A stretch of 64,000 bases of DNA from Dyadobacter tibetensis Y620-1 (GCF_000566685.1 NZ_AZQN01000010.1:124001-188000), one strand, 5' to 3'; counted from the stretch's first letter, positions 37,219-46,883 are shown. Translations and numbers: made by a program. The notes: generated from the letters alone by a model not told the origin.

Positions 37219-37312
37219 GTTTGCGGTCACAAAAATACGAAAAGGTTTACAGATTGCAATAAAAAAGAAAAGTATTTTTTTGCTTCTGTAAACCTTTTTG
37301 TGTCTATAATTT

Positions 37313-37918
37313 TTATTTCGCTGCAACAAACAGATTTTCAGCGGCTTTCCAGTCTACTACATTCCAATAGGCGTCGATATAGTCTGGGCGTTTATTCTGA
37401 TATTTTAGGTAATAGGCGTGTTCCCATACGTCAAGACCCAAAATCGGTGTGCCTTTTACTTCGGCTAGGTCCATAATGGGGTTGTCCTGATTTGGAGTCG
37501 AGGTGATAGTCAAAGCGCCATCTTTTACGATAAGCCATGCCCAACCGGAACCAAAACGAGTAGCGGCTGCCTTTTTGAATTCTTCTTTGAAAGCGGTAAA
37601 GGAACCGAAAGTGGAATCGATGGCTTTTGCTAATTCTCCTGTAGGCTCACCTCCGCCATTGGGAGAAAGTGATTTCCAGAAAAATGTGTGGTTATAGTGT
37701 CCACCACCGTTATTACGAACGGCAGCAGAGGCTTTGCTCACTCCGCTTAATATTTCTTCTATGCTTTTACCCTCAAGTTCACTACCTGCGATGGCGGCGT
37801 TCAAATTGTTAACGTAGGCCTGGTGGTGACGGTCATGATGAATTTCCATGGTAAGTGCGTCGAAATTAGGCTCCAGTGCATCGTTTGCGTATGGTAAGGG
37901 ATCTAGTGTAAATGCCAT
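37313..37918 (-). CDS. sodA: Superoxide dismutase, Fe/Mn family
   Basis: Cytoplasmic enzyme converting superoxide to hydrogen peroxide and oxygen, 201 aa. The start is the ATG at 37918 ([20 protein letters not shown]), which matches family N-termini; a longer frame to 37969 adds an unlikely extension. Metal ligands are visible: His27 in [15 protein letters not shown], His77 in [10 protein letters not shown], and Asp163 and His167 in [14 protein letters not shown]. The [10 protein letters not shown] segment carries a Gln where manganese enzymes usually have it, so Mn or cambialistic use is more likely than strict Fe. No signal peptide. It lies 63 bases behind tadA on the same strand and may be co-transcribed. 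Confidence 0.95.
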   Translation of the reverse strand: MAFTLDPLPYANDALEPNFDALTMEIHHDRHHQAYVNNLNAAIAGSELEGKSIEEILSGVSKASAAVRNNGGGHYNHTFFWKSLSPNGGGEPTGELAKAIDSTFGSFTAFKEEFKKAAATRFGSGWAWLIVKDGALTITSTPNQDNPIMDLAEVKGTPILGLDVWEHAYYLKYQNKRPDYIDAYWNVVDWKAAENLFVAAK

Positions 37919-37981
37919 TTTTGAATTGAAGTTTATGGTTAATAATATTAAACAGTACTGCTCTAACAAGATATGAACATA

Positions 37982-38434
37982 TTATGTTCTTAGCTGAGAA
38001 AAAAAGTTATGAAGAAGTGTTTGACTTTCTTCAGCCATTAAACCCTGTACGACTTCTGTCTTAGGATGTAAAAGATTCATGCCAATTCTAAGGAACCCTT
38101 TTTTGTCATCAGGTGCGCCGATCACGATTCTGCTGATTTGGGTCCAGCTCAGGGCTCCTGCACACATGATGCAAGGCTCGAGGGTGACATACAGCGTGCA
38201 ATTCTTGAGGTATTTGGCCCCAAGGTGTCCGGCTGCAGCGGTAATAGCCAGCATTTCGGCATGCGCTGTTACATCCTGAAGGCGCTCGGTTTGATTATAC
38301 CCCTTACCCAAAACCCGTTCTCCATGCGTGACCAGGGCTCCCACCGGGATCTCTCCTTCGGCATAGGCACGTTGCGCCAGCCGTATGGCTTCCTGCATAA
38401 AGTAATGATCGATAAGGTCGGCTTCCAGGTTCAT
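37982..38434 (-). CDS. tadA: tRNA-specific adenosine deaminase
   Basis: Zinc deaminase of 150 aa that converts adenosine-34 of tRNA-Arg(ACG) to inosine. The cytidine-deaminase-fold motifs are complete: TAHAE with His58 and the catalytic Glu60, and TLEPCIMCAGA with the zinc ligands Cys88 and Cys91. EIPVGALVTHGERVLGKGYN precedes them, and VIGAPDDKKGFL lies where the tRNA loop is gripped. Length and N-terminus are normal for TadA. It lies upstream of sodA on the minus strand and downstream of the terminator of the giant repeat protein, so it should have its own promoter between 38435 and 38463. Confidence 0.93.
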   Translation of the reverse strand: MNLEADLIDHYFMQEAIRLAQRAYAEGEIPVGALVTHGERVLGKGYNQTERLQDVTAHAEMLAITAAAGHLGAKYLKNCTLYVTLEPCIMCAGALSWTQISRIVIGAPDDKKGFLRIGMNLLHPKTEVVQGLMAEESQTLLHNFFSQLRT

Positions 38435-38455
38435 ACAATAGCTTGGGAGTTATTT

Positions 38456-38494
38456 TAATAAAATGGGATATCCTGCATAAAGAGGATATCCCAT
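38456..38494 (-). terminator. Intrinsic terminator of the giant Ig-like repeat gene
   Basis: A perfect 12-bp stem ATGGGATATCCT/AGGATATCCCAT (38463-38474 and 38483-38494, 8-base loop), followed on the minus strand by TTTTATT. It begins 20 bases after the stop codon of the gene ending at 38515. Confidence 0.88.
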
Positions 38495-38514
38495 AGATAA
38501 AAGACATTGGTTGA

Positions 38515-41500
38515 TTATGGCTTCAGAACCCGGTGGACCTTACTTAAGGATCCGTTCTCTATCCGAATGAGATAGATACCTGAAGATAATCCAGTAAAAT
38601 CTAACTCGTTAAATTGTGACTTCGTGTGTTTCTTTTGGTGAATCACGCCGCTAGGGTCGATTAACTCAAGCGTGGCGCCACCTTCAGCCATTTGGCCCGA
38701 GAACTCCACCAAGCACTGGTTTTGTATGATTGTAGGATAAACCTTCACCCAATTGGTGATAGGAGGCTCAACACCCAGTACCGGGTCTACTTGTACTCGG
38801 GCAGAACCTTTTCCTGTCGCATTACCACAGGCATTAGATACCTCACGGATGGTATAGGTAGTAGTTTTGGCCGGAGCAACATTAATGTTCATCGGGGTTG
38901 TAGTGGCCCTTATCAGGGAGTCTTTGCTGCCATCATTTAAATACATCTCCCAAGGTCCCACTCCTGAAAGCGCTACTGAAAGTTTTGCCGTTTCACCCAC
39001 AATTATCGTTTGTGACCCGGTCAGCGTAGCACCCGCAATAGCGTTGATTTTTAAAGGAATTGGACTGATTGTTCCGGGGCGTGTAAAATCGGGGTTAGGG
39101 TTCTCGCTTGTAACCCTAACATAATATGTTCCGCCTGCCGTACTGTCCGGCACGGTGGCAATAATGGAGGATCCATTAACCACCGACGGAATGGAATAGA
39201 AGCTATCTGAGTCGGTCCTTGTCGACACCTGAACCACAAATTTACTGTCGTTAGGGAAGTCTCCCGATTTCTGATATAGGATCTGAAAGGTCTTTCCAGC
39301 ACAGACTTCTGCTACCGATGGGTTTCCTGTAGTAATATTGGGCACCAATACATTTACAACTGCAAAACCTAATGGTATACCCGCTCCACAGGCGTTAGAT
39401 ACGCCGGTGACTAAATAGGTAGTTGTAACGGCGGGTTTTACAGGAATGCTGATATTGGCCGATGTCGCCGTGCCTTTTGTACTATCGGATAGGGTGTAGG
39501 TCCAGGGGCCGTCACTGGTAAAGGCCAGAGAAATGTTAGCTGTCCCTCCGAATGGAATAGTAGAAGTGCCCGAGATGGTAGCCGAAGGCTTGGCCTTGAT
39601 ATGGATTTTAATTTCTTCTTTGGGACTTTCGCAACCATTTACCTGGCCGGTCTGGGTAACATAAAATGAATAATCTTCTACTTTTTCGGTAAAAGGAGTG
39701 AAGGGATATCCTTGCCATTCTCCGGTAGTCGTACGGTACCATTTCAGTGCATAGCCCTGAGCATCCAGAATAGGAGCCGTTTCTCCCTGACAATAGGCCA
39801 GGTAAGTTGTTGTCACTGGCTTTGGTGTGGTATTCACCCTTACGTCAATTTTAGCCCTGTCTCCAATACAGCCATTAAGAGTTTGGCCCACATAATAGGA
39901 GGTAGTACCACCAGTTTCCGTAGAGGGGGTTGGAGCAGTAGGAACTGCTGAGCCGCCCGTTGCATTATTCCCATACCAGTTAAGTACGGCTCCAGTCTGT
40001 GCTGTGGCCGAAAGGGGATCGGCTTTTATAAACTGACAATATTCTATAAAGTCCTTAGTGAGTACGGGAAGAGCAGGAAGTGGTTTAACGGTGATTTTCT
40101 TGGCTACGCGCGAAGGACTTTCACAATTTTTATTGCTGACCTGAACAGCATAAAAAGTAGCATCCCCAGGGTTCTTTAGATTAACGGTCGGAACCGCAGA
40201 CAAGGGCGACCCTCCGGTTGGAGCTGCATACCAGGCTATGGTGTTGCCTGCAGTGGCCGTAGCAGAAAAGGCATAAGACTTATCGACTTTCTCCTGACAA
40301 AATTCCTCGGCACTCACTGTCGCAAGAGCCGGAGTAGGATTTACAACTACGGTTACCTTTGCCCTAGGGCTTTCACAAATTAAGGTAGAAGTACCTACAG
40401 TATAAGTGTTCTTCTGTGAGGCATAATAATCCGTGTTGCCAGCTGTTGCTGTGGAGGGTGTTGGGGCCGTTGCTAGCGGAGTGTTGCCTGTAGCGGATGT
40501 ATACCAGTTGAATGCGGCTCCACTCAGCGGAGTGGCAGTTGCCCCTACACAAAGTGCGTCGGGTTGGGTAACAACTGGTGTCAAGGGTGTGTCCTTTACA
40601 ACGACCTCGATTTTAAGCCTCAAACTTTCGCAAGATCCTGAAGTTGTCTGGCTGACATAATAACTAGTACTTCCTGCAGCAGTGGTATTAGGAATAGGCG
40701 AGCTGGTTAGTGCCGTTCCGCCTGTTGCTACTGTATACCATTTCAGGGTCGTCCCAACGGCTGTCAATGCGGTTGCTTTTTCATTTTGGCAGAGAGTTAC
40801 CACTGGCATAGAAGAAGTTGGCGTGTTAGAAATGGCCCTGGTAGTGACTTCTATTTCGGCTTTCTCACTTTCGCATCCATTCGCAGTTTGTGAAACAAAA
40901 TAGCTTTTAGTTCCAGCTACTGTGGTGGCGGGAGTGGGCGCAGTACCGCTGGAAGTAGTTGAAGTGGCCGTGTTATACCATTTAAGGCCTGTCCCCGTAG
41001 CAGTAAGTGCTGTTGCAGTTTCGTTTAAGCAATAAATGACAGGGCTGACTACCACCGGGGCTGCGGTCTCCTTTATAATAACATCAATTTTAGCTCTGGC
41101 ACTTTCGCAAGGGCCTACTGTTTGTGATACATAATAACTCTTTGTTCCAACTATGGCGCTGGAGGGTATAGGTGCCGTGGCGGACCCTGTTCCTCCTGTA
41201 GCAGTCGTATACCATTTCAAATTAGTTCCAGAAGCCGTAAGGGCCACTGTGCTAGCGTCCTTACAATAGGAGATGTTAGTCACCGTTGGTGCTGCCGGTG
41301 GCGTACATGCGGATACGGTTACGGTGATTTGTGCCCTTGGGCTCTCACAAGCACCGACGGTTTGTGTTACCCAGAAGTTTTGGGTTCCTGCTGTGGTGGT
41401 AGTCGGGGTAGGTGCCGTGGCAGAGCCCGTACCTCCTGTCGCAGCGCTATACCATTTCAGGGCGGTGCCCGTGGCGGTTAACTTGGCAGGCGTGTCGCCC

Positions 41501-42867
41501 ACTGTATAAGAAATATTGGCTACCGTGGGTGCTGCCGGGGGCGTACATGCGGATACGGTTACGGTGATTTGTGCCCTTGGGCTCTCACAAGCACCGACGG
41601 TTTGTGTTACCCAGAAGTTTTGGGTTCCTGCTGTGGTGGTAGTCGGGGTAGGTGCCGTGGCAGAGCCCGTACCTCCTGTCGCAGCGCTATACCATTTCAG
41701 GGCGGTGCCCGAGGCGGTTAACTTGGCAGGCGTGTCGCCCACTGTATAAGAAACATTGGCTACCGTTGGTGCTGCCGGTGGCGTACATGCTGATACGGTT
41801 ACGGTGATTTGTGCCCTTGGACTCTCACAAGCACCTACGGTTTGTGTTACCCAGAAGTTTTGGGTTCCTGCTGTGGTGGTAGTCGGGGTAGGTGCCGTGG
41901 CAGAGCCCGTACCTCCTGTCGCAGCGCTATACCATTTCAGGGCGGTGCCCGAGGCGGTTAACTTGGCAGGCGTGTCGCCCACTGTATAGGAAACATTGGC
42001 TACGGAGGGTGCTGCCGGGGGCGTACATGCTGATACGGTTACGGTGATTTGTGCCCTTGGACTCTCACAAGCACCTACGGTTTGTGTTACCCAGAAGTTT
42101 TGGGTTCCTGCTGTGGTGGTAGTCGGGGTAGGTGCCGTGGCAGAGCCCGTACCTCCTGTCGCGGCGCTATACCATTTCAAGGCAGTGCCCGTAGCGGTTA
42201 AAGCGGCAGGCGTGTCGCCCACTGTATAGGAAATATTGGCTACGGTGGGTGCTGCCGGTGGCGTACATGCTGATACGGTTACGGTGATTTGTGCCCTTGG
42301 GCTCTCACAAACCCCGATGGTCTGTGTTACCCAGTAGTTTTGGGTTCCTGCTGCAGTGGTAGTCGGGGTAGGTGCCGTGGCAGAGCCCGTACCTCCTGTC
42401 GCGGCGCTATACCATTTCAAGGCAGTGCCCGTAGCGGTTAAAGCGGCAGGCGTGTCGCCCTCATTATATGAAACATCAGAAACGGAAGGAGTTGTGGGTG
42501 GAATTGAAACATTTAGCGCCGCACTTTCGGAGCCAGTGACGGCTGGGGTAGTGGTTATTACTCTAATTTTATAAGCTGAGCCAGCAACTGTTGCAGCTGG
42601 TATGGTCGCGGAAATGGGGGTGGTGATGCCGGATCCGATAACGGTGGGTGTGGAAAAGTCTCCGGTTGGGTCCGATAATTCAACAGTGTAGGTCGTTGGG
42701 TCTGGAAATGTGCCGGTTGTCGAAAAGGCTACGGAGGCGGTAGTACCTGCACAAATGCTACTAGGGGTGACTACACCGGTGCTGATACTTTGTGCAAATG
42801 TCGCAGTTGTCCATAAGACGAGAGCTAAATTTACAAGAGTGACTTTTAAGGTAAACAATTTTTTCAT
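38515..42867 (-). CDS. Giant CHU_C-type Ig-like repeat surface protein with type IX sorting tail
   Basis: Secreted protein of 1450 aa. A signal peptide covers residues 1-26 (cleaved near ATFAQS). About eleven Ig-like domains of ~80 residues follow (the CHU_C-associated type). Each reads roughly SYTVGDTPAALTATGTALKW, YSAATGGTGSATAPTPTTTT, AGTQNFWVTQTVGACESPRA, QITVTVS. The N-terminal five repeats are nearly identical. The last ~75 residues form a type IX secretion sorting domain (WVKVYPTIIQNQCLVEFSG, ELDFTGLSSGIYLIRIENG, VHRVLKP), so the protein is exported through the T9SS and attached to the surface. No enzymatic domain is seen; an adhesin, fibre or matrix role is inferred. A strong terminator follows. 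Confidence 0.88.
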   Translation of the reverse strand: MKKLFTLKVTLVNLALVLWTTATFAQSISTGVVTPSSICAGTTASVAFSTTGTFPDPTTYTVELSDPTGDFSTPTVIGSGITTPISATIPAATVAGSAYKIRVITTTPAVTGSESAALNVSIPPTTPSVSDVSYNEGDTPAALTATGTALKWYSAATGGTGSATAPTPTTTAAGTQNYWVTQTIGVCESPRAQITVTVSACTPPAAPTVANISYTVGDTPAALTATGTALKWYSAATGGTGSATAPTPTTTTAGTQNFWVTQTVGACESPRAQITVTVSACTPPAAPSVANVSYTVGDTPAKLTASGTALKWYSAATGGTGSATAPTPTTTTAGTQNFWVTQTVGACESPRAQITVTVSACTPPAAPTVANVSYTVGDTPAKLTASGTALKWYSAATGGTGSATAPTPTTTTAGTQNFWVTQTVGACESPRAQITVTVSACTPPAAPTVANISYTVGDTPAKLTATGTALKWYSAATGGTGSATAPTPTTTTAGTQNFWVTQTVGACESPRAQITVTVSACTPPAAPTVTNISYCKDASTVALTASGTNLKWYTTATGGTGSATAPIPSSAIVGTKSYYVSQTVGPCESARAKIDVIIKETAAPVVVSPVIYCLNETATALTATGTGLKWYNTATSTTSSGTAPTPATTVAGTKSYFVSQTANGCESEKAEIEVTTRAISNTPTSSMPVVTLCQNEKATALTAVGTTLKWYTVATGGTALTSSPIPNTTAAGSTSYYVSQTTSGSCESLRLKIEVVVKDTPLTPVVTQPDALCVGATATPLSGAAFNWYTSATGNTPLATAPTPSTATAGNTDYYASQKNTYTVGTSTLICESPRAKVTVVVNPTPALATVSAEEFCQEKVDKSYAFSATATAGNTIAWYAAPTGGSPLSAVPTVNLKNPGDATFYAVQVSNKNCESPSRVAKKITVKPLPALPVLTKDFIEYCQFIKADPLSATAQTGAVLNWYGNNATGGSAVPTAPTPSTETGGTTSYYVGQTLNGCIGDRAKIDVRVNTTPKPVTTTYLAYCQGETAPILDAQGYALKWYRTTTGEWQGYPFTPFTEKVEDYSFYVTQTGQVNGCESPKEEIKIHIKAKPSATISGTSTIPFGGTANISLAFTSDGPWTYTLSDSTKGTATSANISIPVKPAVTTTYLVTGVSNACGAGIPLGFAVVNVLVPNITTGNPSVAEVCAGKTFQILYQKSGDFPNDSKFVVQVSTRTDSDSFYSIPSVVNGSSIIATVPDSTAGGTYYVRVTSENPNPDFTRPGTISPIPLKINAIAGATLTGSQTIIVGETAKLSVALSGVGPWEMYLNDGSKDSLIRATTTPMNINVAPAKTTTYTIREVSNACGNATGKGSARVQVDPVLGVEPPITNWVKVYPTIIQNQCLVEFSGQMAEGGATLELIDPSGVIHQKKHTKSQFNELDFTGLSSGIYLIRIENGSLSKVHRVLKP
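41281..42480. repeat. Five direct 240-bp tandem repeats encoding identical Ig-like domains
   Basis: Units at 41281, 41521, 41761, 42001 and 42241 share long identical stretches (for example the bases encoding AGTQNFWVTQTVGACESPRA). The period is exactly 240 bases, 80 codons, so unit gain or loss keeps the reading frame. Near-identity at synonymous positions points to recent expansion or gene conversion. Confidence 0.95.
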
Positions 42868-42937
42868 GTACAGTTTTAATTTCTATCCACATTGCAGTTT
42901 ACCGGTAAAGTTAGATATAATTTTCAAATTCACGGAC

Positions 42938-45900
42938 TTAGGGTAGTGCGCTTTTACGATCGGTAATAGAAGCGTATACTGTTTCCTGAATCCTTCGCCG
43001 AATTCTGTGGGTGTTAATGAGGGAGTTTCGGGCACTGGGATAGACCCGATTCGATAGGAAGATAAAGCTTAAATCTTCGTCTGGATCCATCCATACCATG
43101 GTTCCAGTAAAACCTGTATGACCGAAGGAATTTGGGGAGACCATATCGGAGACATAGGAGCTGTTCCCCGAGCTCGGAGCTTTGTCCCATCCGAGACCCC
43201 GGCTATTGGGCTCATTATATAATCTGCTAAAGTAGGGAATGGTACTGCTTTTAAAAATCTGTTTATCCCCATACTTTCCCTTCCATAGATTCATTTGACA
43301 GAGAACCGCCAAATCCTGGGCCGTGCCAAATAAACCTGCGTGCCCCGACACCCCGCCGACCTCGGCAGCCATCTGATCGTGAACAGTACCCCTCAGCAGT
43401 TGATTTCGATAGTAATTATCCAGCTCCGTGGGAGCGATTTGAGACACAGGAAACTGAGTCAAGGGTTTGAATACAAGATGTTTTAGTCCTAAGGGGGCGT
43501 ATATATTGCTGTAAACGAAGGAATCTAAACTACTTCCAGTAATTCTCTCTACTACTTTCTGCAGGGTAAGGAAACCCAAGTCACTGTACATAAATCCATA
43601 TTGGCCAGACCGCAATCGTTTATTGTTCAAAGGGGATTGAACAATCCACTTCCATACCGAATCTCTTAGAGCGCTTTTCGCATATAATTTTGGAGCCACC
43701 TGAAGGCTAAACGTCGTATCAGGCTGAGTTCTGTAATATTCAGGCTGAAAACCCCCACTTTTTGTTAGGGTTCGATTCCAGAGGGTAGGATAGAACGATT
43801 GCATACCTGACTGATGGAGAAGCAGGTCACGAATGCTTATGCTTTCTTTATTGGTTCCAATCAGTTCGGGTAAATATTTAGATGCCCGTGCATCAAGATC
43901 AAGTTGTTGACGGTCATAGAGCAGCATAACAGCTTGCAGAGTAGCTGACACTTTGGTAAGAGAGGCCAGATCGTAGAGCGTTTGTTCGTTGACCGGATCT
44001 GTAGAGCGATAATCCAGGGTTCCGAATTGCCTGTTATAAACAATCTTGCCTCTTCTGCTAACTAATATTTGACATCCAGGGAAGGCTTTCTGCTCTATGG
44101 CTTCCATGGTGACGTTGTCTATCTTCAGTAAAACTTTGGAATTCATTCCAACACTTTCCGGCGTGGCATTGGCAAGCCGGTTAGCAGTTGATAGATTTAC
44201 TCCCGTCCCCGCCTTATATGTCTGCACGGAAACCGGTAGCACTCCGGTAGCTTCCAGGGCCCCAAAGAGAATTTGAGGAAGGAGTTCTTGTTGCTCGGCC
44301 CCGTCTTGGTTGGCGCAAACCAACGCATCCACTTCCGGGAAAGAAGCCAGGCTATAAGGTGTACCAAAAACACAGAGGATGACTTTTTTACCCTGCCCTT
44401 TTAGCTGACTGACAAAGGAAACGGATTTCGGGTTAACGTGATAATTGCGATTAGGCCTGGTGGAAAGGCCGTTAATGCCAACGATTACCGTTGAGTAGGG
44501 CGCAAGATGATCCAACATTTCGCTAATCTCCTGCTGAGACTCTGGTCCGTCATAGAAGGAATAGGTCTGCATGGGATGATAGAAATTGATCATCTTATTG
44601 AATTTCGCATGGGTACCTGAACCCATCGAGACTGTGGCAATCTGATCACTCGTTCCCGGTGTAAGGGGTAGGAGATTTTTATCGTTATTAACTACTGTAA
44701 TAGAGGCCTGGCACAGTTGTCGATATAACACCTGACTACTTTCCTGATTCAGATCTTGATAAAGGTTTTCAATTGCTATAGGTTGATAGCGGTTTAGGCC
44801 TGCCCAGTATTTTCCCTGGAGAATCCGTTTTACCTTATCATCGATAATCTTCTCACTAATTTCTCTGCTGGCAATAGCTTGTTTGATTCTGGCCACTGTC
44901 TCTCCCACATTTTCGGGATATAGTAGAACGTCGTTGCCTGCAATAAGGGCCTTCAGATTGATTTCCGGAGCAGGCCCTGTTTTGGCCACGCCACGCATAT
45001 TCATAGCATCTGTAAATACGAGCCCGCGGAAACCCATTTCTTTGCGAAGTAGTCCGTTGATGACCTTACTGGATAGGGAGCTGGGCAGTTGCGGGGTATT
45101 GTCCAGTACAGGGACATAAAGGTGCCCGCTGAGCACACCCATCAGGCTGTCGGCAATCAGGCGGCGGTAGGGGTAGAGGTCAGTTTCTGTTAGCTGCTCG
45201 CTACTATGGGTAAGTACCGGCAGGGTGTAGTGGGAATCTGTTCCAGTATCTCCATGACCCGGAAAATGCTTGGCTGTGGCTATTACACGTTGGCGCTGAA
45301 GTCCTTTCATATACGCAACGGCTTTTCGGGTTACGTTTTCTCGGTCTTCGCCAAAGGAGCGAACCCCTATTACAGGGTTTTTGGGATTGCTATTGATGTC
45401 GGATACCGGAGCAAAATTGATATGGATGCCTAAACGCTTGCACTGCCTGCCAATATCTTCACCCATCTGATCGATGAGTTCATTATTCTTAATAGCGCCT
45501 AACACCATTTGTTTAGGGAATGAAATAGTGCTGTCCAAACGCATACCTAGACCCCACTCCCCGTCGATTCCAATAAACAAGGGCACTTTGGAACGTGCTT
45601 GATAGCGGTTGCTTAGTCTGGCCTGGCTTACAGGCCCTCCCTGAAAGAAAATAAGTCCACCTAAATGATATTCTTCTATGAGTTTGTCAATGTAATTGTA
45701 ATGCCGGTTATCCCTATTGGAATAGGTTGCTACCATAAATAGCTGACCGATTTTTTCATCTAGGGAAAGGCTGTTAAGCGTGCTATCCACCCAGGCCGAC
45801 TCGGGCAGTACCAGGATGGGCGAATTCTTTTTTGTTCCTTTATGTGGGGTTGGCGTGGTAGGTGTAGGCACGACTTCACTCTTAATGCCCACCGATTTAT

Positions 45901-45997
45901 GAATGAGCATCAGCGCCCCTGTAACGGCAGGGCTAAGGATAATCAATGCCAATACCGCCAGAGTCGCATACGAGCGTTTTTTGATCCAAAATTTCAT
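42938..45997 (-). CDS. GH3 beta-N-acetylhexosaminidase fused to a beta-lactamase-like serine hydrolase
   Basis: Two-domain protein of 1019 aa with an N-terminal membrane anchor or signal segment (about 10-30). Residues 60-400 are a GH3 domain of the NagZ type: KHFPGHGDT at 243-251, the Asp254/His256 dyad in TGTDSH that serves as acid/base in NagZ, and the nucleophile Asp330 in VFTDAMNMRGV. A GH3 C-terminal-like segment follows (about 420-600). Residues 610-1010 are a class C beta-lactamase-related domain with SxxK (Ser679-Leu-Thr-Lys682) and YSDLGF. The likely substrate is peptidoglycan: cleavage of GlcNAc-MurNAc by the first domain and a peptide or ester bond by the second. Such fusions are known in Bacteroidota. 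It seems to be transcribed alone. Confidence 0.88.
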   Translation of the reverse strand: MKFWIKKRSYATLAVLALIILSPAVTGALMLIHKSVGIKSEVVPTPTTPTPHKGTKKNSPILVLPESAWVDSTLNSLSLDEKIGQLFMVATYSNRDNRHYNYIDKLIEEYHLGGLIFFQGGPVSQARLSNRYQARSKVPLFIGIDGEWGLGMRLDSTISFPKQMVLGAIKNNELIDQMGEDIGRQCKRLGIHINFAPVSDINSNPKNPVIGVRSFGEDRENVTRKAVAYMKGLQRQRVIATAKHFPGHGDTGTDSHYTLPVLTHSSEQLTETDLYPYRRLIADSLMGVLSGHLYVPVLDNTPQLPSSLSSKVINGLLRKEMGFRGLVFTDAMNMRGVAKTGPAPEINLKALIAGNDVLLYPENVGETVARIKQAIASREISEKIIDDKVKRILQGKYWAGLNRYQPIAIENLYQDLNQESSQVLYRQLCQASITVVNNDKNLLPLTPGTSDQIATVSMGSGTHAKFNKMINFYHPMQTYSFYDGPESQQEISEMLDHLAPYSTVIVGINGLSTRPNRNYHVNPKSVSFVSQLKGQGKKVILCVFGTPYSLASFPEVDALVCANQDGAEQQELLPQILFGALEATGVLPVSVQTYKAGTGVNLSTANRLANATPESVGMNSKVLLKIDNVTMEAIEQKAFPGCQILVSRRGKIVYNRQFGTLDYRSTDPVNEQTLYDLASLTKVSATLQAVMLLYDRQQLDLDARASKYLPELIGTNKESISIRDLLLHQSGMQSFYPTLWNRTLTKSGGFQPEYYRTQPDTTFSLQVAPKLYAKSALRDSVWKWIVQSPLNNKRLRSGQYGFMYSDLGFLTLQKVVERITGSSLDSFVYSNIYAPLGLKHLVFKPLTQFPVSQIAPTELDNYYRNQLLRGTVHDQMAAEVGGVSGHAGLFGTAQDLAVLCQMNLWKGKYGDKQIFKSSTIPYFSRLYNEPNSRGLGWDKAPSSGNSSYVSDMVSPNSFGHTGFTGTMVWMDPDEDLSFIFLSNRVYPSARNSLINTHRIRRRIQETVYASITDRKSALP

Positions 45998-46166
45998 ATG
46001 CTTTTTATCTATTTCTTCCGTTATGTCCTATTAATTAAACGTAGGTTTATTTAATAAGTCACTTCAATTAATTTTCCGAGAACTACAATTATAACAATTT
46101 TTTTGAGTAAAAATCCCAGATCACGAACGATTTAAGGCAATTCTAATAAATTGGCAAAATCCTACA

Positions 46167-46883
46167 CTATGGTGTAGTCCTTGTTAGGGATGCAAAAACA
46201 TTTTCCAGGGATTGCCCTGAAGCTCTCAGATTTTCTAACGTAGTATCCACAACGAGACGTCCTTTATTGATCAGCAGTACCCGGTCGCAGAGTGCCTCTA
46301 CCTCTTGCATGATATGAGTAGAAAACAAAATTGTTTTTTGTTTTCCAGCCTGGCGTATAAGGTCTCTGATTTCAAGGATCTGGTTAGGGTCCAAACCGGT
46401 AGTGGGCTCGTCTAGAATTAGAACCTGAGGGTCATGAAGAAGGGCCTGGGCCAACCCAACCCGTTGCCGGTATCCTTTAGATAGTTGACCTATCTTTTTA
46501 CCCTGCTCAGCAGTTAACCCACAGTCGTCCATAACTTGTTGAATACGGAGTTGTAGTTGGTGCTTATCTAAGCCGTAGAGTTTCCCCGAGAACTGCAAAA
46601 ACTCTTTAATGTATAGGTCTAAATACAGGGGATTATGCTCTGGAAGATACCCGATTTTACTTTTAGCCAACTGGGCATCTTTGCCCAAATCATGACCGGC
46701 AACCCGCGCAGATCCGGAGGAAGCGCTCAGATACCCGGTCAGTATCTTCATCGTGGTTGACTTACCTGCTCCATTAGGACCCAGAAAGCCTACTATTTCA
46801 CCGGGTTGGAGCTCAAAGGTTAGGTCATCAATGGCCTTTTGCTGGCCATAATATTTAGTTAAGTTGTTGACTTGTATGGACAT
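46167..46883 (-). CDS. gldA: GldA-like ABC transporter ATP-binding subunit
   Basis: ATPase of 238 aa closely resembling GldA, needed with GldF/GldG for gliding in flavobacteria. Walker A is GPNGAGKST at 35-43, the Q-loop region has IGYLPEHNPLYLDLY, the signature is LSKGYRQR at 134-141, Walker B VLILDEP at 154-160, and the H-loop is LFSTHIMQEVEAL. The PEHNPLYLDLYI segment and IGQLSKGYRQRVGLAQALLH are hallmarks of the GldA group. The permease genes (gldF, gldG) are not next to it, as is often the case. It could instead serve another exporter of the same subfamily. Its stop is near the start of the downstream fusion gene region and no terminator was found. Confidence 0.82.
   Translation of the reverse strand: MSIQVNNLTKYYGQQKAIDDLTFELQPGEIVGFLGPNGAGKSTTMKILTGYLSASSGSARVAGHDLGKDAQLAKSKIGYLPEHNPLYLDLYIKEFLQFSGKLYGLDKHQLQLRIQQVMDDCGLTAEQGKKIGQLSKGYRQRVGLAQALLHDPQVLILDEPTTGLDPNQILEIRDLIRQAGKQKTILFSTHIMQEVEALCDRVLLINKGRLVVDTTLENLRASGQSLENVFASLTRTTP

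Larger units (their letters stand above)
36817..37240. repeat. Tandem duplication of a ~210-bp unit carrying a heptamer array and tRNA-His
   Basis: Two units are aligned in direct orientation. Unit 1 begins ACTCGTTAAAATGAACT at 36817 and unit 2 begins ACTCGTTATCATGAACT at 37023. Each continues into a CCCTAAG array, GCCTAAAAA, a 27-base identical block (36911-36937 and 37137-37163), the tRNA anticodon arm (identical 16-mer at 36964-36979 and 37175-37190) and a closing AAAAATAC. Unit 1 lost part of the terminator stem and its tRNA is damaged. The upstream copy has thus decayed while the downstream copy kept its tRNA. Confidence 0.75.

Noticed and set aside
41273..42574. Set of near-identical open frames on the plus strand opposite the Ig-like repeats
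   Set aside because: They are shadows created by the 240-base repeats of the minus-strand gene; their repetition mirrors that gene.
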